This document shows, in pieces, positions 52,651 to 60,955 of a stretch of DNA of 64,000 bases; within the stretch, counting starts at the first letter, position 1, and each line of letters begins with the position of its first letter. The notes beneath the pieces are model-generated. The model was not told the DNA's origin. It saw nothing but the letters and a program-made list of their open reading frames with translations, and did not search any database. The stretch is from NCBI RefSeq assembly GCF_041379945.2, contig NZ_JBFTXJ020000010.1, positions 84,446 to 148,445 of the forward strand, given 5' to 3'. Made by a program: the position numbers and the translations under genes. The stretch is from Aneurinibacillus sp. REN35 (lineage in GTDB: Bacteria; Bacillota; Bacilli; Aneurinibacillales; Aneurinibacillaceae).

Positions 52651-53815
52651 TAATACCATGGCGACGTAACTTCGCGAATTGCTGGAACATCCTAAAGCTA
52701 TCTGAGCTACAACGTGGCTGGCAACGGCGAGCGTGAACGCATAAAAATCGGATGGATGCAACAATGGACAATCAGCAGCCAAGCGCCTTTGGAAACGGAG
52801 GCGAAGGTTCAACGACTATTAAAAGTTCCTACGTTACATCGTATCCCGCATGAAGGAATTCATTAAGAGGGAAGTAATATGGAACGAGTAAATCGTAGAC
52901 AGCGGAGACGTTACTACGAGGCGCGAAGCAAGGAAAAGCTTCAGCAGTACCTTATTCAGCTTTATAATCAAGGGCATACTGAGAATGAAATAGCTAAGCT
53001 TATAGACATTCCTAGAGGAACTGTTTCTCGTTGGATGATAGAAATAGGATTAAAGGGCAGGCCTTGTGGAGAAGCGGGAAAAGTAAAATCGAAACGGTAT
53101 CGTTATGATGAAAATTTTTTCGCTACAATTGATACTCCTGATAAAGCTTACATCGTTGGTTTTATTAACGGTGATGGTTATATTGTCGATAGAGGGAAAA
53201 GCAAAAGAATGGGGATTGTGCTTTCTATAGCGGATCGACAAATATTAGAAGACATTGCTTTATACATGGAGATGCAAGATATGTTGAAGTTTCACAAGGC
53301 AACATATTCTAATGAGCAGATGAAAGCTTCGCTTATAATTAACTGCACAAAGATATGCGATGATTTAATCCGATTAGGAATATCTCCACAAAAGACGGGA
53401 AAAGAGCAATGGCTTAATTTTAACAGACAAGACTTACAATGGGCCTTTATCCGCGGTATATTTGATGCTGATGGACACATTTACGACCATAGAAGTCAGA
53501 GAAGATGGAGAAAAAGGTTCGGTATTACCGGTTCGCAGGCTTTATTGAATGATATACTGTTATTTTTTAAGTCTAAGGAAATTGCTCTAGGAATTAATGG
53601 CTTATATAAAAAGCAAGGTTGTTATGACCTCCATATAACTTCACAAAAAGATTTGTGTAGAATCTATAATGAAATGTATGCCTATGGAACATTAAAGCTG
53701 AATCGAAAGTATGAAAAGTTTACTTCCTTGATGATATAGTCTGAACTCATGTGAAAGCATGAGAGATAGGCAGAAATGACCTATCCACTCGCTACAGGCG
53801 GGGAGTAACATAAAG
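52651..53815 (+). mobile_element. group I intron in nrdJ
   Basis: The 1,165-nt insert fits a group I intron in every checkable pairing. The exon end GTCGT (52646-52650) pairs with GCGAC (52661-52665), with the required U-G at the splice site (P1). CCATG (52656-52660) pairs with the 3' exon start CGTGG (53816-53820) as P10. The P7 halves are GACTA (52814-52818, in TTCAACGACTA) and TAGTC (53737-53741, in GATATAGTCTG). P9 hairpins follow (CTCATG/CATGAG 53746-53763; GATAGG/CCTATC 53765-53786). The intron ends in G, as it must. Removal joins the frames as ...GGSR-RGALML..., the conserved nrdJ sequence. Confidence 0.93.
52879..53739 (+). CDS. LAGLIDADG homing endonuclease inside the nrdJ intron
   Basis: This 286-residue intron-encoded endonuclease has two LAGLIDADG helices, IVGFINGDG (92-100) and FIRGIFDADG (190-199), so it can act as a monomer cutting an intronless nrdJ allele. 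An HTH-like segment (GHTENEIAKLIDIPRGTVSRWM, about 32-53, shown as two adjoining parts of a helix-turn-helix) precedes them. AGAGGGAAG lies before the ATG. The gene is more AT-rich than the exons. Its stop TAG (53737-53739) lies inside the 3' strand of P7, so gene and ribozyme share bases. Maturase function is possible as well. Confidence 0.9.
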   Translation: MERVNRRQRRRYYEARSKEKLQQYLIQLYNQGHTENEIAKLIDIPRGTVSRWMIEIGLKGRPCGEAGKVKSKRYRYDENFFATIDTPDKAYIVGFINGDGYIVDRGKSKRMGIVLSIADRQILEDIALYMEMQDMLKFHKATYSNEQMKASLIINCTKICDDLIRLGISPQKTGKEQWLNFNRQDLQWAFIRGIFDADGHIYDHRSQRRWRKRFGITGSQALLNDILLFFKSKEIALGINGLYKKQGCYDLHITSQKDLCRIYNEMYAYGTLKLNRKYEKFTSLMI

Positions 53816-55717
53816 CGTGGAGCATTAATGCTAATGATGAACGACTGGCACCCGGATGTGCTGGACTTCATTACGGTAAAACAGAATATGGGACAGATTA
53901 CAAATGCTAACCTATCTGTTTGCGTCAGCAACGATTTCATGAAAGCTGTTAAAGAAGACCTGGAATGGGATTTGAGATTCCCGGACACAACAGACCCGGA
54001 ATATGATGAGGTCTGGGATGGCAATATGGAGAAATGGCTTGAGCTTGGCAAGCCGGTGCGTGTATACAAAACAATTCGTGCACGTGACATGTGGCATACA
54101 ATCATTGAGTCGGCATGGAAATCCGCTGAGCCTGGTGTTGTATTCATGGAATACTACAATCAGATGTCGAACAGCTGGTACTTTAACCCGATTATTTGTA
54201 CGAATCCATGTGGGGAACAGGGTCTCCCAGGGTGGGGCGTTTGTAACTTATCTGCAATTAATCTTTCAAAATTCACAAAAGACGGCGATGTAGATTGGGA
54301 AAGCCTTGCGACAACCGTGCGCCATTCTGTGCGTTTCTTAGACAATGTCGTAGATGCAACACCATATCACTTCCCAGAGAATGAAGCGAACCAGAAGAAC
54401 GAGCGCCGTGTCGGCCTTGGAACGATGGGTCTTGCAGAGATGATGATCAACCTAGAAATCCGCTACGGAAGTCAGGAATCTCTTGATTTCTTGGACAAGC
54501 TATATAACTTTATTGCTCGTGAATCATATCTGGCATCTACAGAAATTGCTGCCGAAAAAGGAAGCTTCCCGGCGTTTGATGCGGACCTCTTCCTGCAAAG
54601 CGGCTTCATGAAGCAGTTTGATGAGGAAGTGCGCAGTGCGGTAAAAGAGAACGGCATGCGCAACGTAACCGTTTTGACACAGGCTCCTACCGGATCGACA
54701 GGAACGATGGTGGGTACGTCTACAGGCATCGAGCCATTTTATGCGTTTGAATTCTATCGTCAAAGCCGTCTGGGATTCGACAAGCAGTACGTGCCGATTG
54801 CAAAAGAATGGCTTGAAGAGAATGATGCAGAAAAGCTGCCAGATTATTTCGTAAGCGCAATGGATCTATCGGCAGAAGACCACGTGCGTGTACAGGGTGC
54901 CATTCAGAAATGGGTGGACAGCTCCATCAGTAAAACAGCGAACGCACCGACAGACTTCACCGTTGAAGATACAAAAGCATTGTATGAACTTGCCTTCGAC
55001 CTTGGCTGCAAAGGCGTAACGATCTACCGTGACGGCAGCCGTGATGTACAGGTTCTGACGACAAAAGGCGAAGAGAAAGACGAAAAGAAAGAGACAACTA
55101 CGCTGAAGACGAAAACAGAGGAAATCTCTCAAGCGACAGATCTTGATGAGATGCCGCCGACAAAAGACTACCGTCGTCGTCCGCTTCGTCTCAAAGGCGC
55201 AACCTATAAGATGAAAACGCCACTCGGCAAAGCCTACATAACGGTAAACGAAGCAGATGGTGCACCGTTTGAGGTCATTGTAAACGTAGGAAAAGCGGGT
55301 AGCGATGTATTTGCGATGTCTGAGGCGCTTGGCCGTGTATCTACGCTGTTCCTCCGCTTTGGTGAACTGCCGGATGGTAACAAGGCTCGTCTGTTAATTA
55401 AGCATCTGAAAGGGATTGGCGGCTCCGGTGCTGTTGGTTTCGGTGCCAACCGTGTCGATTCGATTCCGGATGCGGTAGCAAAGGCGATTGAATTCTACCT
55501 TGATGAGAATGAAGGCACACCGGTAGCGGCTGCGATTGATGTAGATGTACAGGCTCCGGCTGCGATGCCTGAGCAAGAAGAGACGCATGAGCGCGATGAG
55601 GATGGGGACATCTATCGTGAAGGACTCGATCTGTGTCCAGAATGCGGCGCGGCAGCGCTTGTAGCTGAAGAGGGCTGCAAGCATTGTGAGTCATGCGGCT
55701 ATTCCCGCTGCTCGTAA
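53816..55717 (+). CDS. nrdJ: adenosylcobalamin-dependent ribonucleotide reductase, exon 2
   Basis: These are the remaining 633 codons of nrdJ; with exon 1 the enzyme is 857 residues, normal for Bacillales class II reductases. It starts RGALMLMMNDWHPDVLDFI, has the thiyl-radical loop NPCGEQGLPGWGVCNLSAI, the APTGSTGTMVGTSTGIEPF phosphate region, and a C-terminal zinc-ribbon tail with CPEC and CKHCESCGYSRC, whose cysteines pass reducing equivalents to the active site. The Tn7-like element begins about 33 bp after the stop codon. Confidence 0.95.
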   Translation, partial: RGALMLMMNDWHPDVLDFITVKQNMGQITNANLSVCVSNDFMKAVKEDLEWDLRFPDTTDPEYDEVWDGNMEKWLELGKPVRVYKTIRARDMWHTIIESAWKSAEPGVVFMEYYNQMSNSWYFNPIICTNPCGEQGLPGWGVCNLSAINLSKFTKDGDVDWESLATTVRHSVRFLDNVVDATPYHFPENEANQKNERRVGLGTMGLAEMMINLEIRYGSQESLDFLDKLYNFIARESYLASTEIAAEKGSFPAFDADLFLQSGFMKQFDEEVRSAVKENGMRNVTVLTQAPTGSTGTMVGTSTGIEPFYAFEFYRQSRLGFDKQYVPIAKEWLEENDAEKLPDYFVSAMDLSAEDHVRVQGAIQKWVDSSISKTANAPTDFTVEDTKALYELAFDLGCKGVTIYRDGSRDVQVLTTKGEEKDEKKETTTLKTKTEEISQATDLDEMPPTKDYRRRPLRLKGATYKMKTPLGKAYITVNEADGAPFEVIVNVGKAGSDVFAMSEALGRVSTLFLRFGELPDGNKARLLIKHLKGIGGSGAVGFGANRVDSIPDAVAKAIEFYLDENEGTPVAAAIDVDVQAPAAMPEQEETHERDEDGDIYREGLDLCPECGAAALVAEEGCKHCESCGYSRCS

Positions 55718-55768
55718 GTATGATGAGAATGTCAGTTATATTCATATAAATGTGTGATTTTTCATAAC

Positions 55769-55885
55769 AGGTGAGAAAAATTACGTTTTAGGTGAGAATT
55801 TTGCTTCATTATTATTGACAAATGAATAAAATACACATTTAATTTAATAATTATACAACTGGGTGAGGGCATTAATGTTCTCACC
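55769..55885. repeat. GGTGAG repeats at the proposed transposon left end
   Basis: GGTGAG occurs at 55770-55775, 55791-55796 and 55862-55867, and inverted at 55880-55885. The first two are part of a longer AGGTGAGAA match and are 21 bp apart. Multiple sites of about 20 bp near the terminus are what TnsB needs in Tn7-like ends. Confidence 0.5.
55815..55843 (+). promoter_or_regulatory. sigma-A promoter of tniQ1
   Basis: TTGACA (55815-55820) and TTTAAT (55838-55843) are exactly 17 bp apart. It sits between the GGTGAG repeats, so transposase bound at the end could repress it. Confidence 0.7.
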
Positions 55886-55892
55886 CTTTTTT
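55861..55892 (+). terminator. terminator-like hairpin between promoter and tniQ1
   Basis: GGGTGAG (55861-55867) pairs with CTCACCC (55880-55886), followed by six T. It may end the nrdJ transcript, but it also lies between the tniQ1 promoter and its start codon, so it could limit tniQ1 expression. Confidence 0.75.
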
Positions 55893-55903
55893 GGGGGGAT
55901 CTT

Positions 55904-57853
55904 ATGCAGCCAACAATATTGTTAAGCAGACCAGACCCAATCTCTGATGAAGGTTTGTTTGGATACATAATAAGAATTTTGTACCAAAATAAATATAAGC
56001 TTCGTTGGATAAAGAGCTTAATTAGTTTAGAAAAAGGACAACTAAGAAAATATGATATCTTAAGTATCAATGAAGAAAATCTGATTAAATTAGCATTCTT
56101 ATTTGATAAAGAAATAGAGGAACTAAAAAAAATAAATTTCAAATTAGAAAATGGAGGACACAAGAGTGAAAACAATGTTGTGAAAGAATATGTACAAGTT
56201 ATGCATGTCGCTACAGACAAACTAAGAATATGCTCAGAATGTATTAAACAATATGGATATTTACGTAAAGTTTGGGATTTATTTTCGTATACTGTATGTC
56301 ATTTTCATAGGCAGTTGCTTATAGATGTTTGCCCAAATTGTAACTGTAAAATTACTTTCCATAGTATGCGAAAATATCACTGTAATAATTGTGATTTTGA
56401 TTTAATCAGTTCTCCAGCCAAATACTCAGAGAATGTTTACGTTTCAAAATTAATATATGAAAAACTTCACTTAAGTAGAAGAAATAAAGATAACTCAAAC
56501 CCTTTGGAAAGTTTAAGTCTTATTGATCTAAATGATGTATTATTTTTTATTGCTAAATCATTTCCAGAAAACGTAGATCAGAACGTAATTGTAACTAGGA
56601 AGTATAATATAGCTGAATTAAGTGAATGGTTAACCAAATCATATAATGTCTTTAATTATTTTCCGGAAAATTATTATAAATTTTTAGAGGATATAAAAAT
56701 AAGAAGAAGGCAAATTATCCAATCTTCACAAATTGGGATCACAAAGGATTTTGGAGAGTTAACAAGAAAGATTTACAAATATTTCGATAATGAAGATTTC
56801 AATTTTTTGAGGGAGGGGTTTGAAAATTATTTAGATATTCATATTCAAGATTACATATCAAGCACATTTAACAAGTCTGATATATTCAGAAATAAATATT
56901 TAACTGGGCATCAAGCTGAAAAGGTTTTAGGAATAAAAATTTATATTATTCGCATTCTGATAAATAAGGGAGTTTTTAGAGGATATTATGAAGCAAACAA
57001 TAGGATTTACAATACTATACTATTAAAAACAGATGTACTTGAATTCAAAAAAAATATGATTAAAGGGATTCCTAATCTTGCAGATGTTTTGGGACTTGAT
57101 GTAAAGGGCTGCGAATGTTTAGTAGAATCCTCATTAATCTCTCCAGTCCTGTCACCTAAAGAAGATAATGCTTCATTTAGCATTTTTAATAGACAAGACA
57201 CTGAAGCAATATTTAAGAAAATCGACTCAAATATGAAATTACCAAAATGTCGTAATGAAGGAGCTGTATATTCTTTTAAAGAAGCGCAGATGTTTGTAAG
57301 GGAATACGGCAAATCCTTAAAAGACTTTATTTTTTCACTGATTGACGGTGAGTTAGTGCCAGTCAACATAAATAACCAATCGTTTGGATTTCAAAAATAT
57401 CATTTCGATCAAGGATCTTTGGATTTATATGTGAAGAACTGTGTCAGAAAGAAAAAGTGTACATATAAGAGAAAGCATGGCGGCTACCTCGGGGATAAGT
57501 CTTATGTAACTGAAAAGAATGAGGATAGAAAGTATTACTCAATTGCCGAAGCTGCGAAAAAAATAAAAGTTACAAGTTATGATATCAGTCATTGGATAAA
57601 AAGGGGCTATATTGAAGCTATTCAAGTTAGAAAGAACTTGGTTCTTGTAAATAAATCAAGTTTGGATAAATTTGTTGATAATTACTGGACTGTAAGTTTT
57701 TTGGAAGTTGGAAAAGGATATAACAAACACCTAGCTAAACATTTAATCAATAATGGTATCCAACCGGTTTCGGGACCTTCAGTTGATGGATATACCAAAT
57801 ACTTATTTGTTCAAAGTGATGTAAATATGTTTTTAGATGGAAATTTCACATAG
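55904..57853 (+). CDS. TniQ/TnsD-family target-selection protein 1
   Basis: This 649-residue protein begins with a TniQ domain (RPDPISDEGLFGYIIRILYQ) and a zinc-binding region (residues ~110-163: CSEC, CHFH, CPNC, CNNC), as in TnsD of Tn7. The long C-terminal part ends in MerR-like helix-turn-helix segments (YSIAEAAKKIKVTSYDISHW). TnsD binds a fixed chromosomal site and recruits TnsC. Large size and position next to nrdJ make this the likely attachment-site reader. GGGGGGAT precedes the ATG. It lies upstream of tnsA, not after tnsC as in Tn7. Confidence 0.87.
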   Translation: MQPTILLSRPDPISDEGLFGYIIRILYQNKYKLRWIKSLISLEKGQLRKYDILSINEENLIKLAFLFDKEIEELKKINFKLENGGHKSENNVVKEYVQVMHVATDKLRICSECIKQYGYLRKVWDLFSYTVCHFHRQLLIDVCPNCNCKITFHSMRKYHCNNCDFDLISSPAKYSENVYVSKLIYEKLHLSRRNKDNSNPLESLSLIDLNDVLFFIAKSFPENVDQNVIVTRKYNIAELSEWLTKSYNVFNYFPENYYKFLEDIKIRRRQIIQSSQIGITKDFGELTRKIYKYFDNEDFNFLREGFENYLDIHIQDYISSTFNKSDIFRNKYLTGHQAEKVLGIKIYIIRILINKGVFRGYYEANNRIYNTILLKTDVLEFKKNMIKGIPNLADVLGLDVKGCECLVESSLISPVLSPKEDNASFSIFNRQDTEAIFKKIDSNMKLPKCRNEGAVYSFKEAQMFVREYGKSLKDFIFSLIDGELVPVNINNQSFGFQKYHFDQGSLDLYVKNCVRKKKCTYKRKHGGYLGDKSYVTEKNEDRKYYSIAEAAKKIKVTSYDISHWIKRGYIEAIQVRKNLVLVNKSSLDKFVDNYWTVSFLEVGKGYNKHLAKHLINNGIQPVSGPSVDGYTKYLFVQSDVNMFLDGNFT

Positions 57854-58184
57854 AAAACTTAATTCTTAATAAATACCGGTATTTGAAATGCATACTTTTT
57901 TCTTCGACAGCAATTGGTGATATTTAAACAGACAATGGGGTTAAAGAGGGACTTCATTTAATATCCAGTTTCACCTGACAAAGCTACTGCTGATCCCCGT
58001 TTGAATTACTAGTTGTTTACAACAATATATAGACATAACATGACTATATTCGTCAAAGGATTAAATACAGATCGTAACGAAATATGATTAATGAAAAACT
58101 TGTAGTAAATTAGCAGTCACCCACCCTTACTTGGTTTAGAGAATGCTTGCTAATGGCAACACTAATTTTGAGAGGTGAATTTAA
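57854..58184. other. AT-rich control region between tniQ1 and tnsA
   Basis: There is no protein gene here. It holds several dyads: GTTGT-TT-ACAAC (58012-58023) and TATATAG...CTATAT a little further on, and a 17-bp-class repeat (57963-57982) seen again near 63927. The tnsA ribosome site AGAGGTGA closes it. It probably carries the promoter and operator of tnsABC. Confidence 0.5.
57963..57982 (+). repeat. imperfect repeat, copy 1 (ATCCAGTTTCA-CCT-GACAAA)
   Basis: ATCCAGTTTCA followed by CCT and GACAAA. The same two blocks, without the CCT, occur at 63927-63943 downstream of tniQ2. The two copies flank tnsABC-tniQ2. Confidence 0.5.
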
Positions 58185-58856
58185 ATCGTACAGCATGCTA
58201 GAAAAATAAAAGCGAGTAAAGGTAAGCATTATCGTTGGAAAGTGCCTTTTCTCAAAACTGGTAAAATGATTCACTGTGAAAGTAGTATTGAGAGAGATTA
58301 TGTTAGAATAGCTGATTACGATCCAAACATCCTTGAGATTATCCATCAGCCTTTAGCTATTCCTTATCTGTATAAGCACAGAAAACGTGATTATTATCCT
58401 GATTTCAAAGTGTTGACAAAGGATGGTTTAGTAAGGATTGTTGAGATTAAACCAACAAGTAAAATTAAAAAGCCGGAGAACGAAATTAAGTTTCTTGTAG
58501 GGCGTCTTTATTGTGAGAAAATGGGGTGGAATTATTGTGTTGTAACTGACGTTCAACTTCGACAGGGATATTTACAACGAAACTTATCTCTTTTACGAGC
58601 ACTAGCAGATCAGCATATCCCAATTCAAAAATTAAAATATGTGTTACAAATGCTTCGAGATTCAGGAGATTGTACGATAGAGATGCTTAGAGAAAATTGC
58701 AACAATTTGAATAGCGAAGAATTTTATAAAGCAATATACTCTCTTATTTACTATAAAAAAGTATATGTAAATTTGATTAGTGATAAATTAACGGATATTT
58801 CTATTGTTTCATGTGGAAGAACAGAGGAGGAATATCAATGGAGAGAGTATCATTAA
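58185..58856 (+). CDS. tnsA: TnsA-family transposon endonuclease
   Basis: TnsA cuts the 5' ends of the element so that, with TnsB, it moves by cut and paste. The nuclease motifs are ERDY, YYPDFKV and VEIKPTSK, placed like the Glu/Asp/Lys centre of Tn7 TnsA; a winged-helix-like tail (residues ~140-220) should contact TnsC. The first ATG/GTG codon in frame is GTG 58242, but that would delete ARKIK...GKHYRWK, which resembles the Tn7 TnsA start. GAGGTG (58172-58177) is 7 nt before an ATC codon at 58185, so a rare ATC start is likely. Confidence 0.88.
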   Translation: MVQHARKIKASKGKHYRWKVPFLKTGKMIHCESSIERDYVRIADYDPNILEIIHQPLAIPYLYKHRKRDYYPDFKVLTKDGLVRIVEIKPTSKIKKPENEIKFLVGRLYCEKMGWNYCVVTDVQLRQGYLQRNLSLLRALADQHIPIQKLKYVLQMLRDSGDCTIEMLRENCNNLNSEEFYKAIYSLIYYKKVYVNLISDKLTDISIVSCGRTEEEYQWREYH

Positions 58857-60952
58857 CTCCAGGTATCAAATTTCGTTTGAATGATCAAGAGTATATGGTT
58901 CGGAAGTATATTGGCGATGATATCGAAATCACTAATTTATCCTATGACAACCAAATTGAAATACACTCTGAAAATGAATTATTAATTGCCTGGTATGAAA
59001 ACCGGCTAACCATAAAGAAAGAGATTGGGAAAAAAGAAGAAGAAATTATAGTGTATGATACTGGTGTGCTTACGGATGAAGAACGTGATCTAATGGAGAA
59101 GCGGTATCAAATACTAAAACCGATTATTACGGGTGAAGTTAAATCAGCTAAGTATAAAGATTATCTTTCTGCCTTACCCCAAGAACTCAAAAATATCATT
59201 GGTTTGCCAGCTTCCCTGTATCGCTGGAAAAAACGTTGGGAAGCTACTGAAGACAAGCGCAGTTTAATTCCTAATGATCGTTTTAAAAAGAGAGATTATA
59301 ATACGGATCCAATTGTGGTATCGATTATTGAGGGTATTTTGCGTAAGGAAGAAAGAACCGGTCTTCAGTCGACCATTAGAGACAAATGGATTGAAATGAA
59401 AGAACGAGTGAAGGAATATAATGAAACACGTGACGACGATCAAAAAATAAAACCTTGCAGCCTTACAACGGTCTTTCGTATTGTACAAGACAAAACAGAT
59501 AGCTATGCCAAGGATAAGGCTAGGCATGGTGTGGTTCAAGCTGATTTGAATAAGAATGGATCTACTGCAGAGGTTGAAGTTGAACGACCCTTACAACGTG
59601 TTGAAATTGACTGGACCCCAATTGATCTATTGATTGTAGATACACAGACATCGAAACGGAAACGATATTATCTTGTCTTAGCCGTTGATAAATACAGTCA
59701 TTACCCCCTTGGTTTTTACATTTCCCCTCAAGAACCTGACACTAGAGCCATTAAGCAGTGTTTGCTTCATGCGATGCTACCCAAGGTTCATCTACGTACC
59801 TTATACCCACGTCTTCAACATGATTGGCTCGCTTATGGAGTTCCAGAAACAGTTGTACTTGACAACGCTAAAGTAAATGAATCCCAGGATTTAGAGGAAG
59901 TATGTTCATTGCTTGGAATTGAAATGCAATACTGTCCAGTAAAAGCAGGTCATCATAAGGGAACAATTGAACGGACATTTAAAACGTTAAATTCTAAAGT
60001 GTTTCATAAAATCCCAGGTACTACTTTTTCAAACCCACAAGAGAAGTCCCAATATAATTCGGACAAGGAAGCATGTGTTACCTTGCGGGCATTGTATGAA
60101 ATTATCCATATTGCTTTAATTGACCTCATTGCAAATGACATTAGCCCAGAACTAGGTATGAAGCCAGAAGTTATGTGGAAGGAAGGATTAAAAGAAACTA
60201 GAGTACAACGAACCCTTCCATATAAAAAAGAACACTTGAAATTATTGCTTGCAACTGGTGTTGATATGCGAACTATTACGAACAAAGGTATAGAGATTCA
60301 ATCGCAATTTTTCCAAAGTCCGGAATTAATGCGTTTGTTTGATGAGAAGAAACGGAAAAAGGATGACCGTAAAGTAAGGGTACGTTATGATATGGCTGAC
60401 ATGCGTGTAATACATATTTGGGATGAACAGAATCTTCAATATATAGAAGCAGCACCAACAAGAAATAGTTTGCGTCGCAAAAGGATTGATCCTAATCATC
60501 CTGTCCATTATGAGCAATTACATGCATACTCATACAACAACGAGCAAGCGTATCGGAATTTTGATACGAGTGTTCTTGCAGAAGCTCAAAATAGAATTGA
60601 CGAAATTGTGCAACATAGTAGGAAGACTCTACGTCAAATCGAGATGTTACCAGATGACGTACGAGCAAAACAGTTTGCAGAAGATTTAGGAGCAATACAA
60701 GCCATTTATGATGTACAGCTGGCACCAAGTGATATTGAATCATTGCAATTGGTAGAAGAGATAACGGAGAAGTCAAAGAAAACATCAAAAAGTACTTCAA
60801 GTAGAAAAGAAAAGAAGGGAAGGAATAAAGAAAAACGGGAAGGTGGCTCTGACAGTCAAAATGTATCCCCTGTTATAAATGAGTATAACTATGGTGAAGG
60901 GGATAACGAGGATCTTCAAGGATTCGAAACTACGATTCGTAGAAGGGTATAA
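58838..60952 (+). CDS. tnsB: TnsB-family DDE transposase
   Basis: This is the 704-residue integrase-type transposase that binds the ends and joins 3' strands. The DDE centre is complete: Asp258 in VEIDWTPIDL, Asp342 in VVLDNAKVNE and Glu378 in GTIERTFKTLN, giving the D-x35-E spacing. HTH domains precede it, and the basic Lys/Ser-rich C-terminal tail (about 640-704) would contact TnsC. AGAGGAGG is 7 nt before ATG 58838; the gene overlaps tnsA by 19 nt. GC content is low compared with nrdJ. Confidence 0.95.
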   Translation: MERVSLTPGIKFRLNDQEYMVRKYIGDDIEITNLSYDNQIEIHSENELLIAWYENRLTIKKEIGKKEEEIIVYDTGVLTDEERDLMEKRYQILKPIITGEVKSAKYKDYLSALPQELKNIIGLPASLYRWKKRWEATEDKRSLIPNDRFKKRDYNTDPIVVSIIEGILRKEERTGLQSTIRDKWIEMKERVKEYNETRDDDQKIKPCSLTTVFRIVQDKTDSYAKDKARHGVVQADLNKNGSTAEVEVERPLQRVEIDWTPIDLLIVDTQTSKRKRYYLVLAVDKYSHYPLGFYISPQEPDTRAIKQCLLHAMLPKVHLRTLYPRLQHDWLAYGVPETVVLDNAKVNESQDLEEVCSLLGIEMQYCPVKAGHHKGTIERTFKTLNSKVFHKIPGTTFSNPQEKSQYNSDKEACVTLRALYEIIHIALIDLIANDISPELGMKPEVMWKEGLKETRVQRTLPYKKEHLKLLLATGVDMRTITNKGIEIQSQFFQSPELMRLFDEKKRKKDDRKVRVRYDMADMRVIHIWDEQNLQYIEAAPTRNSLRRKRIDPNHPVHYEQLHAYSYNNEQAYRNFDTSVLAEAQNRIDEIVQHSRKTLRQIEMLPDDVRAKQFAEDLGAIQAIYDVQLAPSDIESLQLVEEITEKSKKTSKSTSSRKEKKGRNKEKREGGSDSQNVSPVINEYNYGEGDNEDLQGFETTIRRRV

Positions 60953-60955
60953 AAA

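Noticed and set aside
51979..55717. Intein in nrdJ instead of an intron
   Set aside because: The first frame meets a stop directly after GGSR, the endonuclease has its own ribosome site and start, and there are no intein N- or C-terminal splicing motifs; the RNA pairings fit a group I intron.
51979..55717. nrdJ as a pseudogene split by frameshift
   Set aside because: Exact removal of 52651-53815 restores the conserved frame, and both exons are otherwise intact.
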